NCBI RefSeq assembly: GCF_036408795.1
Contig: NZ_JAZGJP010000003.1
Location: 62,001-126,000 of the forward strand
Reading direction: 5' to 3'
DNA: 64,000 bases
Source: Olsenella_L kribbiana
GTDB lineage: Bacteria; Actinomycetota; Coriobacteriia; Coriobacteriales; Atopobiaceae
The position numbers and the translations under genes are program-made. The notes beneath the pieces are model-generated. The model made no database searches. It worked only from the letters and a program-made list of their open reading frames with translations, and had not been told where the DNA came from. Positions within the stretch are counted from its first letter, which is position 1. Each line of letters starts with the position of its first letter. Positions 46,490-56,708 of the stretch are shown here, in pieces.

Positions 46490-47878
46490 TCAGAACGACT
46501 CGAGCATGCCCACGCTCGACTTGAGCAGGGCATCGCGCTCCTTTGCCGTATGGGCCTCTGCATAGACCCTGACGGTCGGCTCGGTCCTCGATGGCCTCAC
46601 CATCGTCCATGACCCATCATCGAAGGTCAGCTTGAGCCCGTCGCCATGCGATACCTGTGAGGGTGCCTTGCCAGCCACGCTTGGCGGATTGAGGCCGGGA
46701 AGCAGGAGGCGGAACGACTCTATCGCCCCATAGTCGAGGCGCACATCGCGCCTGCCGTAGAAGAAGGAGCCGATATTCTGGTCGAGCTCTTCCACAAGCT
46801 CGCTCAGGTGCTTCCTGCGTGCAGCGACATATTCGACAAGAAGGAGCGCGGCCAGAAGGCCATCGCGCTCCGGGAAATGGGATGGCAGGCAGACCCCGCC
46901 ATACTCTTCGGTCGCCAGGAGCACGTCTCCATCCCACATCTCGCTGTAGAGACGTCCGAATCCGACGAGCGTCTCTGTCATATCGAGCCCCAGGCGCTCT
47001 GCCTGCGTCTTGATGCTTGCCGAGCACGAGATAGTGGCCACGATGCGGCCCGTCTCATGCCGGTCACTTGCCAGATGGTCCATAAGGAGCGGCACGAAGG
47101 CCTTCGGTGCGAGCAGCACTCCCCTGTCATCCACCGCTGTTGCGCGGTCTGCATCCCCGTCGAAGACGAGGCCGAAATCTGCGTGCTGTGCGACGATGCT
47201 GCGTTCGCATTCGTCGACCCAGGGCTCTGTCGGATCGGGATGGATGCCGCCGAAGTCGGTGCTCGGACCTCCGTGGATCTCTGACACCTCGCACCCCATG
47301 CCGCGCAGAAGCTCTGCCATATAGCCTGAGGCTGCCCCATACATGGGGTCCACGAGGACCTTGAGATGGGCCGAGGCGATGAGGTCACAGTCGACCTTCG
47401 ATGCGATGTCAGCCAGATAGGCGGTCATGAGGTCGGCATGCTCGAACGTGCCGCGCTCGAGAGGTGCGACAGGTGCGATGAGCTCCTCGACCTCATCCAT
47501 GAATATGCGGGAGGCAGGGCTTCCGTCTGCCATGCGCAGTATCACTCCGCCGTAGTCGGCATCGGCCTCGGAAGCCGTGATCATGATGCCGCCTACAGCC
47601 ATTGCGTCCTGTGCAAGGTTCCAGCCGAGTGCAGGCAGAGGACAGGGCCTGTCCGACACCTTCACATGCAGGCCTGCCGCAGCAAGAACGCCCGCCGCGA
47701 CATCTGCGAGTTCGCAGGCATCGCGGCGGGTATCGTATCCGACCAGTATCGTTGCGCCGGAACGCGTATCCGACCAGAGGACGGCAAGCGCCTCTGCGAT
47801 GCGGGCGACCGACGAGGCATCGAACCCCTCGCCATAGCGTGCCCGCCAGCCACGCGTTCCGAACCGGATGATTCCCAT
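46490..47878 (-). CDS. phosphohexomutase-family protein with altered active-site motifs
   Basis: A 462-residue protein with the four-domain layout of phosphoglucomutase/phosphomannomutase. The N-terminus MGIIRFGTRGWRARYGEGF is typical. The phosphoserine loop reads TASEADADYGG (Ser103) where most have TASHNPxxYNG; the metal loop is intact (FDGDADRATA, Asp240-Asp244); the sugar loop is EEYGGV in place of EESGG/H; the phosphate loop is RPSRTEPTVRVYAE in place of RxSGTEPxxRxYxE. So the serine and metal ligands remain but the substrate-facing motifs differ. It follows galU by 7 bases, which suggests glucose-phosphate metabolism feeding UDP-glucose. Activity and substrate are uncertain. Confidence 0.85.
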   Translation of the reverse strand: MGIIRFGTRGWRARYGEGFDASSVARIAEALAVLWSDTRSGATILVGYDTRRDACELADVAAGVLAAAGLHVKVSDRPCPLPALGWNLAQDAMAVGGIMITASEADADYGGVILRMADGSPASRIFMDEVEELIAPVAPLERGTFEHADLMTAYLADIASKVDCDLIASAHLKVLVDPMYGAASGYMAELLRGMGCEVSEIHGGPSTDFGGIHPDPTEPWVDECERSIVAQHADFGLVFDGDADRATAVDDRGVLLAPKAFVPLLMDHLASDRHETGRIVATISCSASIKTQAERLGLDMTETLVGFGRLYSEMWDGDVLLATEEYGGVCLPSHFPERDGLLAALLLVEYVAARRKHLSELVEELDQNIGSFFYGRRDVRLDYGAIESFRLLLPGLNPPSVAGKAPSQVSHGDGLKLTFDDGSWTMVRPSRTEPTVRVYAEAHTAKERDALLKSSVGMLESF

Positions 47879-47885
47879 AAGGCTC

Positions 47886-48782
47886 CTAGAGCTTGACCTC
47901 CCCGAGCGCCTCCTTGAAGGCAGTCGCCAGGCTGGGGTCTTCGAGTGCCATGCGTGCGTTCGTGGCCGCCCAGGCTGCAGGAGTGCCGGTATCGCAGCCC
48001 TCTGCCGGATCGACCACCAGAGCGTACATTTCCTCTTCGTCGAGCAGCTTCAGCATCGAATCGGTGAGCTGGATCTCTCCGCCGGCGCCCGGCGTCTGCG
48101 TTGCCAGGAGCTCCATGACGCGAGGGGTAAGGAGATAGCGGCCGACGATGAAGAGGTGGGACGGTGCATCCTCCTTCTTCGGCTTCTCGACCATGCCCGA
48201 GAGCTTCCAGACCGCGCCTTCAGACTCGGGATCGGTGACATCTGTGCCGTCGAGCATGCCGACACACTCTCCAGCGACGATGCCGTAGCGGCTGACCTGG
48301 TCCTCAGGGACGGGCGCCACCGCGATGACAGAGCAGTTGTTGTGGGCCTTCGAGACCTCTGCCATCCTCACGCACATCTGGCGGTCAGGCACGAAATAGT
48401 CGCCGAGGAGGACAAAGAACGGGTCTCCGTCCATCTTGTCTGCTGCGCAGTGGATGGCATGTCCGAGTCCCAGCGGCTTCTCCTGGTAGACGAAGGAGAC
48501 CGGAAGCGCGCTTGCTGCTGCGACCTTTTCTGCCAGCGCATCCTTGCCATGGGCATGCAGATATGCCTCGAACTCCTCGTCCTTTGCGAAGTAGTGCTCG
48601 ATCTGCGGCTTCATGCGGGAGTTCACGATCACGACCTCGTCGACTCCCTCAGGCTCGAGTGCCTCTTCCACGACGTACTGGATGACCGGCTTGTCGATGA
48701 CGGGAAGGAGCTCCTTCGGCGTGCACTTCGTGGCCGGGAGGAAGCGGGTTCCGAGTCCTGCAGCAGGAATGATGGCTTTCAT
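47886..48782 (-). CDS. galU: UTP-glucose-1-phosphate uridylyltransferase
   Basis: A 298-residue nucleotidyltransferase making UDP-glucose from glucose-1-phosphate and UTP, for wall polysaccharides and glycolipids. Marks: MKAIIPAAGLGTRFLPATK, then PKELLPVIDKPVIQYVVEEA, QEKPLGLGHAI, FFVLLGDYFVP and VEKPKKEDAPSHLFIVGRYL. The late motif is CDTGTPAAW where GalU proteins usually have DTGSPLGY, a small variation. The ATG follows GAAAGG. It is the first gene of a two-gene operon with the phosphohexomutase, which could supply glucose-1-phosphate. Confidence 0.95.
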   Translation of the reverse strand: MKAIIPAAGLGTRFLPATKCTPKELLPVIDKPVIQYVVEEALEPEGVDEVVIVNSRMKPQIEHYFAKDEEFEAYLHAHGKDALAEKVAAASALPVSFVYQEKPLGLGHAIHCAADKMDGDPFFVLLGDYFVPDRQMCVRMAEVSKAHNNCSVIAVAPVPEDQVSRYGIVAGECVGMLDGTDVTDPESEGAVWKLSGMVEKPKKEDAPSHLFIVGRYLLTPRVMELLATQTPGAGGEIQLTDSMLKLLDEEEMYALVVDPAEGCDTGTPAAWAATNARMALEDPSLATAFKEALGEVKL

Positions 48783-48964
48783 GGAATTGACCTTTCAGAA
48801 GCATTGTTCAGTCATTTGCACTATCAGTCAGCCTGTTCAGGATAGCGCTCATTGCCTTGTACATGCCACCCATCGGCTTGTGCGGCCCGACATTGCGCCG
48901 CAGACGGCACAAATCTGCCTGTCTTGCACGGATGCTCCACAATTGGGGCCCCGGGTCTCCATCC

Positions 48965-49888
48965 CTAGAGATCGAGCTGGTCGAACGTGTCTGCCATGAC
49001 GCCAGCCATTTCAGGGCCGGCACCTTTGCCCGGGCCGACAAGGCGGATGCCAGCACGTACAAGGTCGGCTATAGCCGTCGCCACGGCATGCATGCTGTCG
49101 AGACGCGAGCGGTCCGTCCGGGCGCCGCGCTCCGTCGTGTCGGCAATGCGCACGAGCAGAGATACGCCTGCCTCAGCCGCTGCCTCGGACAGACGGTCCG
49201 AAAGCGCGCAGGCGCTGACCGCATCGAGCCCTTCGACACCGAGCGTGGCAAGCCCCAGCTTTCCTGCTTCTGCCACCGCATCGAAGACCGAGGCTCCGTC
49301 TGCGAGATTGTGTCCGGAGTCGAGCACGACAGAGCCGATGATCGGACGGTAAGCTCCCAGCTCGCGGGCGATTGCCGCATAGCCTGCACCCTTGGCAGCA
49401 GCCCTCAGGTGCGCCAGATCAGGCATCGAAGCCAGCAGCAGCCCATGCACGCCCTTCGAGATGAGGCGGCGCGCCTCATCCTCATAGGCCCTCACTGCTT
49501 CATCTTCTGACGAGGCATCGTCCAGGCAGCTCGGACCGAGCGCGCCTACGACGAAGGGGGAAGCACTCCTGAAGGCAAGACGCACGCCACGCGCGCAGGC
49601 ATCCTCCATGCGGATGCCAGTGTCTTCCTTTGCAAGCGTCGGTGCCGAGCAGCGCTCCGTGAACGTCACGGCGACATCTGCACCCACATCGTGATAGATT
49701 CTGTGGGCATGGGCCACCGTCTCCTGCTCGAACATGAGCCATTCAGCGTCGGTCACCTCTTCGCCCGACGGGAACTCCGACAGGATGTAGCGGATATCCC
49801 CCGGGAAGACGAGCGTGCCCTTCCCATCAGGCGCCAGGAGCTCGCCCAGGCTCTGCGCCGCCTCATCATCTGCATCAAGCTCAGCCAT
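48965..49888 (-). CDS. homocysteine S-methyltransferase-like protein lacking zinc cysteines
   Basis: A 307-residue TIM-barrel-type protein resembling the homocysteine-binding domain of MetH/Mmu methyltransferases: an early GADVAVTFTERCSAPTLA strand, VGALGPSC, EDEARRLISKGVHGLLL, and IRLVGPGKGAGPEMAGVMA at the end. In true members the last motif is GGCCGTxPxHI, whose two cysteines with an earlier one bind the catalytic zinc. Here the place reads VGPGKGAGPE, with no cysteine, so zinc-thiol chemistry is unlikely. It is encoded 6 bases after a metal-dependent repressor gene, which may mean metal or methionine control. Function unresolved. Confidence 0.7.
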   Translation of the reverse strand: MAELDADDEAAQSLGELLAPDGKGTLVFPGDIRYILSEFPSGEEVTDAEWLMFEQETVAHAHRIYHDVGADVAVTFTERCSAPTLAKEDTGIRMEDACARGVRLAFRSASPFVVGALGPSCLDDASSEDEAVRAYEDEARRLISKGVHGLLLASMPDLAHLRAAAKGAGYAAIARELGAYRPIIGSVVLDSGHNLADGASVFDAVAEAGKLGLATLGVEGLDAVSACALSDRLSEAAAEAGVSLLVRIADTTERGARTDRSRLDSMHAVATAIADLVRAGIRLVGPGKGAGPEMAGVMADTFDQLDL

Positions 49889-49894
49889 AGGCCC

Positions 49895-50317
49895 TTACCT
49901 CTCGAATGTCACGCCCTGCTTCTTCATGTACTCGATCCAGCGCTTCTGCGTATCGTGGGAGAGTGCATGCTCCATGAGGCAGGCCTCTTCGTCTGCCGTC
50001 TCGGGCTCGACACCCAGATCGTTTGTGAGGAAGCTCCTGAGCACGCGGTGGCAGAGCCACACGTGCGCAGCGTATTCCTTGCCTTCCGGCGTGAGCGTGA
50101 CCTTGCCATAGCGGGTCTGCTCGACCATGCCGGATTCCTTGAGCGTCGAGAGCGCCTTGTTGACGGAAGCCTTCGAGACCCCGAGCTGTTCAGCCACATC
50201 GACCGAACGCACGCCGTCCGTGCTTACCGCCTCTTTCGAAAGCCGGTAGATCGACTCGAGGTAGTCCTCGTTTGCCATCGTCAGGCTATGCTCCGGCGCG
50301 ATATCGTTTCTTGCCAT
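49895..50317 (-). CDS. DtxR/MntR-family metal-dependent transcriptional regulator
   Basis: A 140-residue repressor. The winged helix occupies residues about 12-75 (MANEDYLESIYRLSKE, SVDVAEQLGVSKASVNKALS, YGKVTLTPEGKEYA). The dimerisation helices carry candidate Mn/Fe ligands: His90 (LCHRVLRSFL), and the cluster EEACLMEHALS. No SH3-like third domain is present, so it is MntR/short-DtxR in size. Its natural targets would be metal transporters, none of which lie here. I chose the ATG at 50315-50317, with GGAG upstream; an ATG 15 codons earlier lacks a site. Confidence 0.9.
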   Translation of the reverse strand: MARNDIAPEHSLTMANEDYLESIYRLSKEAVSTDGVRSVDVAEQLGVSKASVNKALSTLKESGMVEQTRYGKVTLTPEGKEYAAHVWLCHRVLRSFLTNDLGVEPETADEEACLMEHALSHDTQKRWIEYMKKQGVTFER

Positions 50318-50422
50318 ATGCTTCTCCGCATCCAAAGTTGCTGTCTGCGTTCTCTTACCCATCTTGGGCGCATCTGCATGCAGCCCATTTCAGACGAGCA
50401 TACCAGACCCTGCCTCCGCATG

Positions 50423-50454
50423 AAAAAAGGGCACAGCCTTGAAAGCTGCGCCCT
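50423..50454 (-). terminator. terminator at the end of the atp-murA operon
   Basis: On the minus strand a 10-base stem AGGGCGCAGC / GCTGTGCCCT (one G-U pair) with a 7-base loop is followed by a run of six T. It lies 21 bases after the murA stop. Confidence 0.85.
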
Positions 50455-50475
50455 GAAACGTTCAATGAGTTCCTA

Positions 50476-51759
50476 TCAGAGGAAATCCTCGTCGTCGGCC
50501 TCGATCGTCTTCCTCACGACGTGGGCTCCGAGGGACTGGAGCTTGTCGACGAAGCGCTCGTAGCCGCGGTCGATATGGTGGATTGCCGATACTGTCGTCG
50601 TACCTTCCGCGACAAGGCCTGCCATCACAAGGGCAGCGCCACCACGGAGATCGGGCGACTTCACCTGGGCACCCTGCAGGGTCTTGACGCCGTGCACGAT
50701 TGCGTGGTGTCCCTCGATCTTGATGTCTGCTCCCATGCGGTTGAGCTCGGAGGCAAACATGAAGCGGTTCTCGAAGATGTTCTCCGTGATGATGCAGGTG
50801 CCTTCGGCAAGCGCGAGCACGCACATGGTCTGGGCCTGCATATCGGTCGGGAATCCCGGATACGGAAGCGTCTGGATATCGACAGGACGCAGGCTTCCCG
50901 TGCGGGACACGGTGCAGCAGCGGCTGCCGCGCTCGACCTTCATGCCCATCTCTTCGTACTTCCTGAGCACGAGCCCCAGATGCTGCGGCTCGAAGCCGCG
51001 GACCGTGATCGGATCCTTCGTGAGTCCTGCCATCGCGAGGAAGGTGCCCGCCTCGATGCGGTCGCCGACGACCGCATGCTCGACCGGGTGGAGCTCCTTC
51101 ACGCCTTCGACCTCGATGATCGGAGAGCCTGCACCCTTGATGCTGGCGCCCATCTCGTTCAGCATGTTCGCGAGATCGACGATCTCAGGCTCGCGTGCGG
51201 CGTTGTCGATGGTCGTCGTCCCTTTTGCGAAGACGCTTGCCATCATCAGGTTCTCTGTCGCGCCGACCGAAGCGAACTCGAGCGTCACCATGGCGCCCTT
51301 GATGCCATCAGGTGCCGACGCATGGATGTTGCCGTGGTCGATCTCGAACTTCACGCCCAGGGCCTCAAGGCCCAAGATGTGCATATCGATCTTGCGGGCG
51401 CCGATGTTGCAGCCGCCAGGCATAGCGACAATGGCCTTGCCGAAGCGGGCAAGCAAGGGGCCAAGCACTGCCGTGGAGGCGCGCATCTGGGCAACGAGCT
51501 CATAGGGCGTCTCCCACTTGTCCACGTTCGAGGTATCGATCACGAGGGTATGGGTGTCGCGCACCTCGATTGTAGCGCCGAGACGCTTCAACACCTTCCC
51601 CATCACATGGACATCCGAGATGTTCGGGACGTTCGTGAGCGTCGTCGTGCCGGGCGCCATGATCGTTGCCGCCATGAGCTTCAGCGCGGAGTTCTTTGCA
51701 CCCTCGACCGTTACCTCGCCTGTGACGGGATAGCCGCCCTCTATCTGGATAACTTCCAT
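50476..51759 (-). CDS. murA: UDP-N-acetylglucosamine 1-carboxyvinyltransferase
   Basis: A 427-residue enolpyruvyl transferase catalysing the first committed step of peptidoglycan synthesis, in the cytoplasm. Lys22/Asn23 (VEGAKNSALKL), the catalytic Cys117 in MPGGCNIGARKIDMH (the residue attacked by fosfomycin), and PYPGFPTDMQAQ with a conserved aspartate are all in place. The cysteine means it is expected to be fosfomycin-sensitive at the target, by family knowledge. The ATG lies 11 bases after the atpC stop with AGGAAG upstream, so murA is the last gene of the ATP synthase operon, a linkage also known for murAA in Bacillus-like genomes. Confidence 0.97.
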   Translation of the reverse strand: MEVIQIEGGYPVTGEVTVEGAKNSALKLMAATIMAPGTTTLTNVPNISDVHVMGKVLKRLGATIEVRDTHTLVIDTSNVDKWETPYELVAQMRASTAVLGPLLARFGKAIVAMPGGCNIGARKIDMHILGLEALGVKFEIDHGNIHASAPDGIKGAMVTLEFASVGATENLMMASVFAKGTTTIDNAAREPEIVDLANMLNEMGASIKGAGSPIIEVEGVKELHPVEHAVVGDRIEAGTFLAMAGLTKDPITVRGFEPQHLGLVLRKYEEMGMKVERGSRCCTVSRTGSLRPVDIQTLPYPGFPTDMQAQTMCVLALAEGTCIITENIFENRFMFASELNRMGADIKIEGHHAIVHGVKTLQGAQVKSPDLRGGAALVMAGLVAEGTTTVSAIHHIDRGYERFVDKLQSLGAHVVRKTIEADDEDFL

Positions 51760-51770
51760 GTACTTCCTAT

Positions 51771-52205
51771 CTATGCGGTCTGCTTGGCCGCAGCCGTCGG
51801 CGCTTCCTTCAGAAGGAGGTCGCACCAGTCGATCTTGTTCTGGTAGTACGCACGGCGGTGGTCGTCTTCCGGCAGGGCGTTCTTTGCATTGAGCGCCTTC
51901 TGCTTCGTCTGCTCGACGACGACAGGATCGATATCGTCGATGTCGCGGGCATGGTCGGCCAGCACGATGACCGTGTTGTTGTCGATCTCGGCATAGCCGC
52001 CGGAAATGACGATACGGCGCAGGTCGCCGCCATCTTCCTTGCGGCGGGTGATGCGCATGACGCCGTCGCCCAGAGCGAGGATCTCAGAGGCATGGCCCGG
52101 CCAGACGCCGACTTCGCCGGTATATGAGACAAGCACGACATGGGCGATAGGCCCCTCAAGGAGGAGCCTATCCGGTCGCACTATCTGACAGGTGAGTTCT
52201 GCCAT
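51771..52205 (-). CDS. atpC: ATP synthase F1 subunit epsilon
   Basis: A 144-residue subunit with an N-terminal beta-barrel (CQIVRPDRLLLEGPIAHVVL, YTGEVGVWPGHASEILAL, RRIVISGGYAEIDNNTVIVLAD) and a C-terminal helical hairpin with DDHRRAYYQNKIDWCDLLLK. It regulates the rotor of F1. It lies between atpD (10 bases) and murA (11 bases). Confidence 0.96.
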   Translation of the reverse strand: MAELTCQIVRPDRLLLEGPIAHVVLVSYTGEVGVWPGHASEILALGDGVMRITRRKEDGGDLRRIVISGGYAEIDNNTVIVLADHARDIDDIDPVVVEQTKQKALNAKNALPEDDHRRAYYQNKIDWCDLLLKEAPTAAAKQTA

Positions 52206-52215
52206 CTGTACTTCC

Positions 52216-53705
<1,490 letters not shown>

Positions 53706-53706
<1 letters not shown>

Positions 53707-54620
53707 CAGTTGTCCTCCAATGCGGACGCACCGCCGATGATCTCGTTGAGCTCGGTAGTGATGGAGCCCTGCCTGACGCGGTTGTACATGCGCGAAAGCG
53801 ATGTGATGACCTCGTTCGCGTTGTCCGTAGCGGACTGCATGGCGCGACGGCGTGCGCCATGCTCTGCTGCGGCGGAGTCAAGCAGCGCGTGGAAGATGAC
53901 CGTCCTGATGTAGGCCGGCATCAGATATCCAAGCACCTTGGAAGCGCTGGGGTCGAACGTGAACTCCGTATAGAGCTCGTGTCCGACATGCTCGAGCGCC
54001 TCGGGATTGCGCGGTGCGTTAGGAATGACAAGATCCTCGGTACGCACGGGCAGGAGCTGCTCGGTGACCTTGTCCTGGTCGACCCTGTTGCGGGCGTGCA
54101 TGTAGTAGAGCATGACGCGGTCGATGGTCTCGGCCTTGTAGCCGTCCATGACATAGGAGGCGATACGGTCTGCCTCGTCCATCGTCGGCTCGGAGGAGAT
54201 GCCCACGAAGGACATGACCGGCTCGAGGCCGCGGTAGGTGAAGTAGTCCGTAGGCTTCCTGCCGCACGTGATGAGGAGGCTCTTCTTGCCCTGGCGCTTC
54301 AGGGTCTCCATCTCATGCTGGACCTCGCGCTGGAGATTGATATTGAAGCCACCAGCAAGGCCGCGGTCGGATGCGATGAGGATGAAGAGGACGCACTTCT
54401 CCTTGTCGTGCGTGGCCAGGAGCGGCTGCGACAGGTCGACGCCGGCATTGGCGACGTTTGCGAGCATGCGCTTGATTGCATCCTTATAGGGTGCTGCCTG
54501 CTCGGCGCGCTCCAATGCCTTGCGGATCTTGGCGGTGGAGACCATCTCCATCGTCCTCGTGATCTGCATCGTCGCTGTGACGGAGGAGATGCGCTTGTTT
54601 ATCTCGCGAAGGTTCGACAT
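53706..54620 (-). CDS. atpG: ATP synthase F1 subunit gamma
   Basis: A 304-residue central-stalk subunit. The N-terminus NLREINKRISSVTATMQITR and the C-terminus ARRRAMQSATDNANEVITSL with NRVRQGSITTELNEIIGGA form the rotating coiled coil; ASDRGLAGGFN is the conserved inner motif. It is 10 bases after atpA and overlaps atpD by one base. Confidence 0.97.
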
Positions 54621-54630
54621 GTGCCGTGCC

Positions 54631-56241
54631 TCACGCCTTCTCGTTCTCGTCCGTGTCTTCCTCTTCCTTCTTCACGCCGTGCTTCTCGAGGAAGCTCGCC
54701 TTGAAGTGGTCGAGGTGCGTCCTGATCTGGTCGGCCATTGCGTCGGAGATGCGGTTCTTGCGGATCTCCTGGCGAATCCCGTCATGGCGGGTAGCCATGT
54801 ACTGGACCATCTCATCCCTGAACGGGACGACGAGGTCGAGGTCGAGATCGTCGACGTAGCCTTCCTTGCCCGCAAAGAGCGTGAGCACCTGGTCGGCGAC
54901 ATCGAGTGCGGCATAGCGGCCCTGCTTCAACAGTTCCGTCATGCGTGCGCCGTGGTTCAGCTGGTACTGGGTCGTTGCATCCAGGTCGGAGCCGAACTGG
55001 GAGAAGGCCTGCTTCTCGCGGTAGTATGCAAGGTCGGAGCGCAGCGTGCCTGCAACCTGCTTCATGGACTTCAGCTGTGCGGCGCCGCCGACACGAGACA
55101 CCGAGATGCCGACATCGACTGCCGGGCGCTGGCCCTGGAAGAACAGGTTCGTCTGCAGGTATATCTGGCCATCCGTGATGGAAATCACGTTCGTCGGAAT
55201 ATAGGCCGAGACATCGCCGTCCTGCGTCTCAATGATCGGGAGTGCCGTGAGCGATCCTGCGCCGTTGGCGTCAGAAAGCTTGCAGGCGCGCTCGAGCAGG
55301 CGCGAATGCAGATAGAAGATGTCGCCCGGGTAGGCCTCGCGTCCAGGCGGACGATGAAGCGTCAGCGACATCTGACGATAGGCCACGGCCTGCTTCGACA
55401 GGTCGTCGTAGACCACGAGCACGTGTCCGCCGTGATGCTGCGCATCTGCGGGATGGCCATGCTCGTCGTTGTACATGAAGTACTCGCCTATGGCAGCGCC
55501 TGCCATAGGAGCGATGTACTGCATAGGAGCAGAATCGGCAGCCGTAGCAGAGACGATGATCGTCTTGTCGAGGACACCGTGCTGCTTCAGGGACTCGCGG
55601 ATCGATGCAACCGTCGAGGCCTTCTGGCCGATAGCGACGTAGATGCAGATGATATCCGTGTCCTTCTGATTCACGATCGTATCGATTGCAATGGCGGTCT
55701 TGCCCGTCTTGCGGTCGCCGATGATGAGCTCACGCTGGCCACGTCCGATAGGCACCATTGCATCGACGGCAAGCAGGCCTGTCTGGACAGGCTCGCAGAC
55801 CGGCTGGCGCTCCATGATGCCAGGAGCCTTGAACTCAATCGGACGGCGGTGCGTCGTGTTGATCGGGCCAAGACCGTCGATCGGCTGGCCGAGCGGATTC
55901 ACGACACGGCCGAGCATCTTGTGGCCGACAGGAATGTCCATGACGCGACCGGTCGTGCGGCACTCGTCGCCCTCCTTGATGGAGTCGACTTCGCCGAACA
56001 GGACCGCGCCCACATCGTGCTCGTCGAGGTTCTGCGCCAGGCCGTACACGGTATGTCCCGTCTCAGAGCTCGTGAACTGCAGAAGCTCTCCTGCCATGGC
56101 AGACTTGAGTCCGGAGACACGGGCAATGCCGTCTCCGACCTGGGTCACCACAGACGACTCCTGCGTATCCACCGTGGCGGTCACGCCAGCCAGCTGGCTG
56201 CGCAGCTGCGCCATGATGGCTTCGGAGCTGATTTGGCTCAC
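54631..56241 (-). CDS. atpA: ATP synthase F1 subunit alpha
   Basis: A 536-residue non-catalytic nucleotide-binding subunit. Walker A-type GDRKTGKT is at residues 175-182, VGDGIARVSGL near 35-45, and VVYDDLSKQAVAYRQMSL follows. The C-terminal 30 residues are charged (HGVKKEEEDTDENEKA). It overlaps atpH by one base. Confidence 0.98.
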   Translation of the reverse strand: MSQISSEAIMAQLRSQLAGVTATVDTQESSVVTQVGDGIARVSGLKSAMAGELLQFTSSETGHTVYGLAQNLDEHDVGAVLFGEVDSIKEGDECRTTGRVMDIPVGHKMLGRVVNPLGQPIDGLGPINTTHRRPIEFKAPGIMERQPVCEPVQTGLLAVDAMVPIGRGQRELIIGDRKTGKTAIAIDTIVNQKDTDIICIYVAIGQKASTVASIRESLKQHGVLDKTIIVSATAADSAPMQYIAPMAGAAIGEYFMYNDEHGHPADAQHHGGHVLVVYDDLSKQAVAYRQMSLTLHRPPGREAYPGDIFYLHSRLLERACKLSDANGAGSLTALPIIETQDGDVSAYIPTNVISITDGQIYLQTNLFFQGQRPAVDVGISVSRVGGAAQLKSMKQVAGTLRSDLAYYREKQAFSQFGSDLDATTQYQLNHGARMTELLKQGRYAALDVADQVLTLFAGKEGYVDDLDLDLVVPFRDEMVQYMATRHDGIRQEIRKNRISDAMADQIRTHLDHFKASFLEKHGVKKEEEDTDENEKA

Positions 56242-56708
56242 TATTCTTCACCTCCGAGGAAGGATGTAGAAAGCTTCTTCCTGATGTTGACGAGCTGCGC
56301 CTTCACCGAAGCGTCATAGCGGTTGCCACGCTCCTCGATGACGATGCCGCCGATGATTGAAGGATCGACACGCTCGACGAGATAGATCGGGGCCTTGAGG
56401 TCCTTCTCCATCTTTGCGCGTACCTCTCCCCTCAGCTTGTCATCCATCGGCACAGCTGTCGTGACCGTGACGGACACGGTCTTGTCATCCTGGTCGACCA
56501 GGGTCTTGTACTGATGTGCAACATCCTTTACAAGATCGAGGTCATTGTCCTCACGCATCGCCGTGAGGGTCTCGAGGACCTCAGGCGTGAACTTGACGGC
56601 ATGCTGCCATTGGACAAGGTCGGCATTGGCTCTTCCCTCGGAACGGGCTGCATCGAGCAGTGCGCGGGTATAGGCCTCGACCTTCTCCTCATCATTCTTG
56701 CTTGCCAT
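56241..56708 (-). CDS. atpH: ATP synthase F1 subunit delta
   Basis: A 155-residue peripheral stalk subunit, somewhat shorter than the usual 175-180. The N-terminal helical domain is less conserved (EAYTRALLDAARSEGRANA), but the C-terminal half has the family pattern TVSVTVTTAVPMDDKLRGEV and VDPSIIGGIVIEERGNRYDAS. It overlaps the end of atpF by 17 bases and the start of atpA by 1. Confidence 0.93.
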   Translation of the reverse strand: MASKNDEEKVEAYTRALLDAARSEGRANADLVQWQHAVKFTPEVLETLTAMREDNDLDLVKDVAHQYKTLVDQDDKTVSVTVTTAVPMDDKLRGEVRAKMEKDLKAPIYLVERVDPSIIGGIVIEERGNRYDASVKAQLVNIRKKLSTSFLGGEE

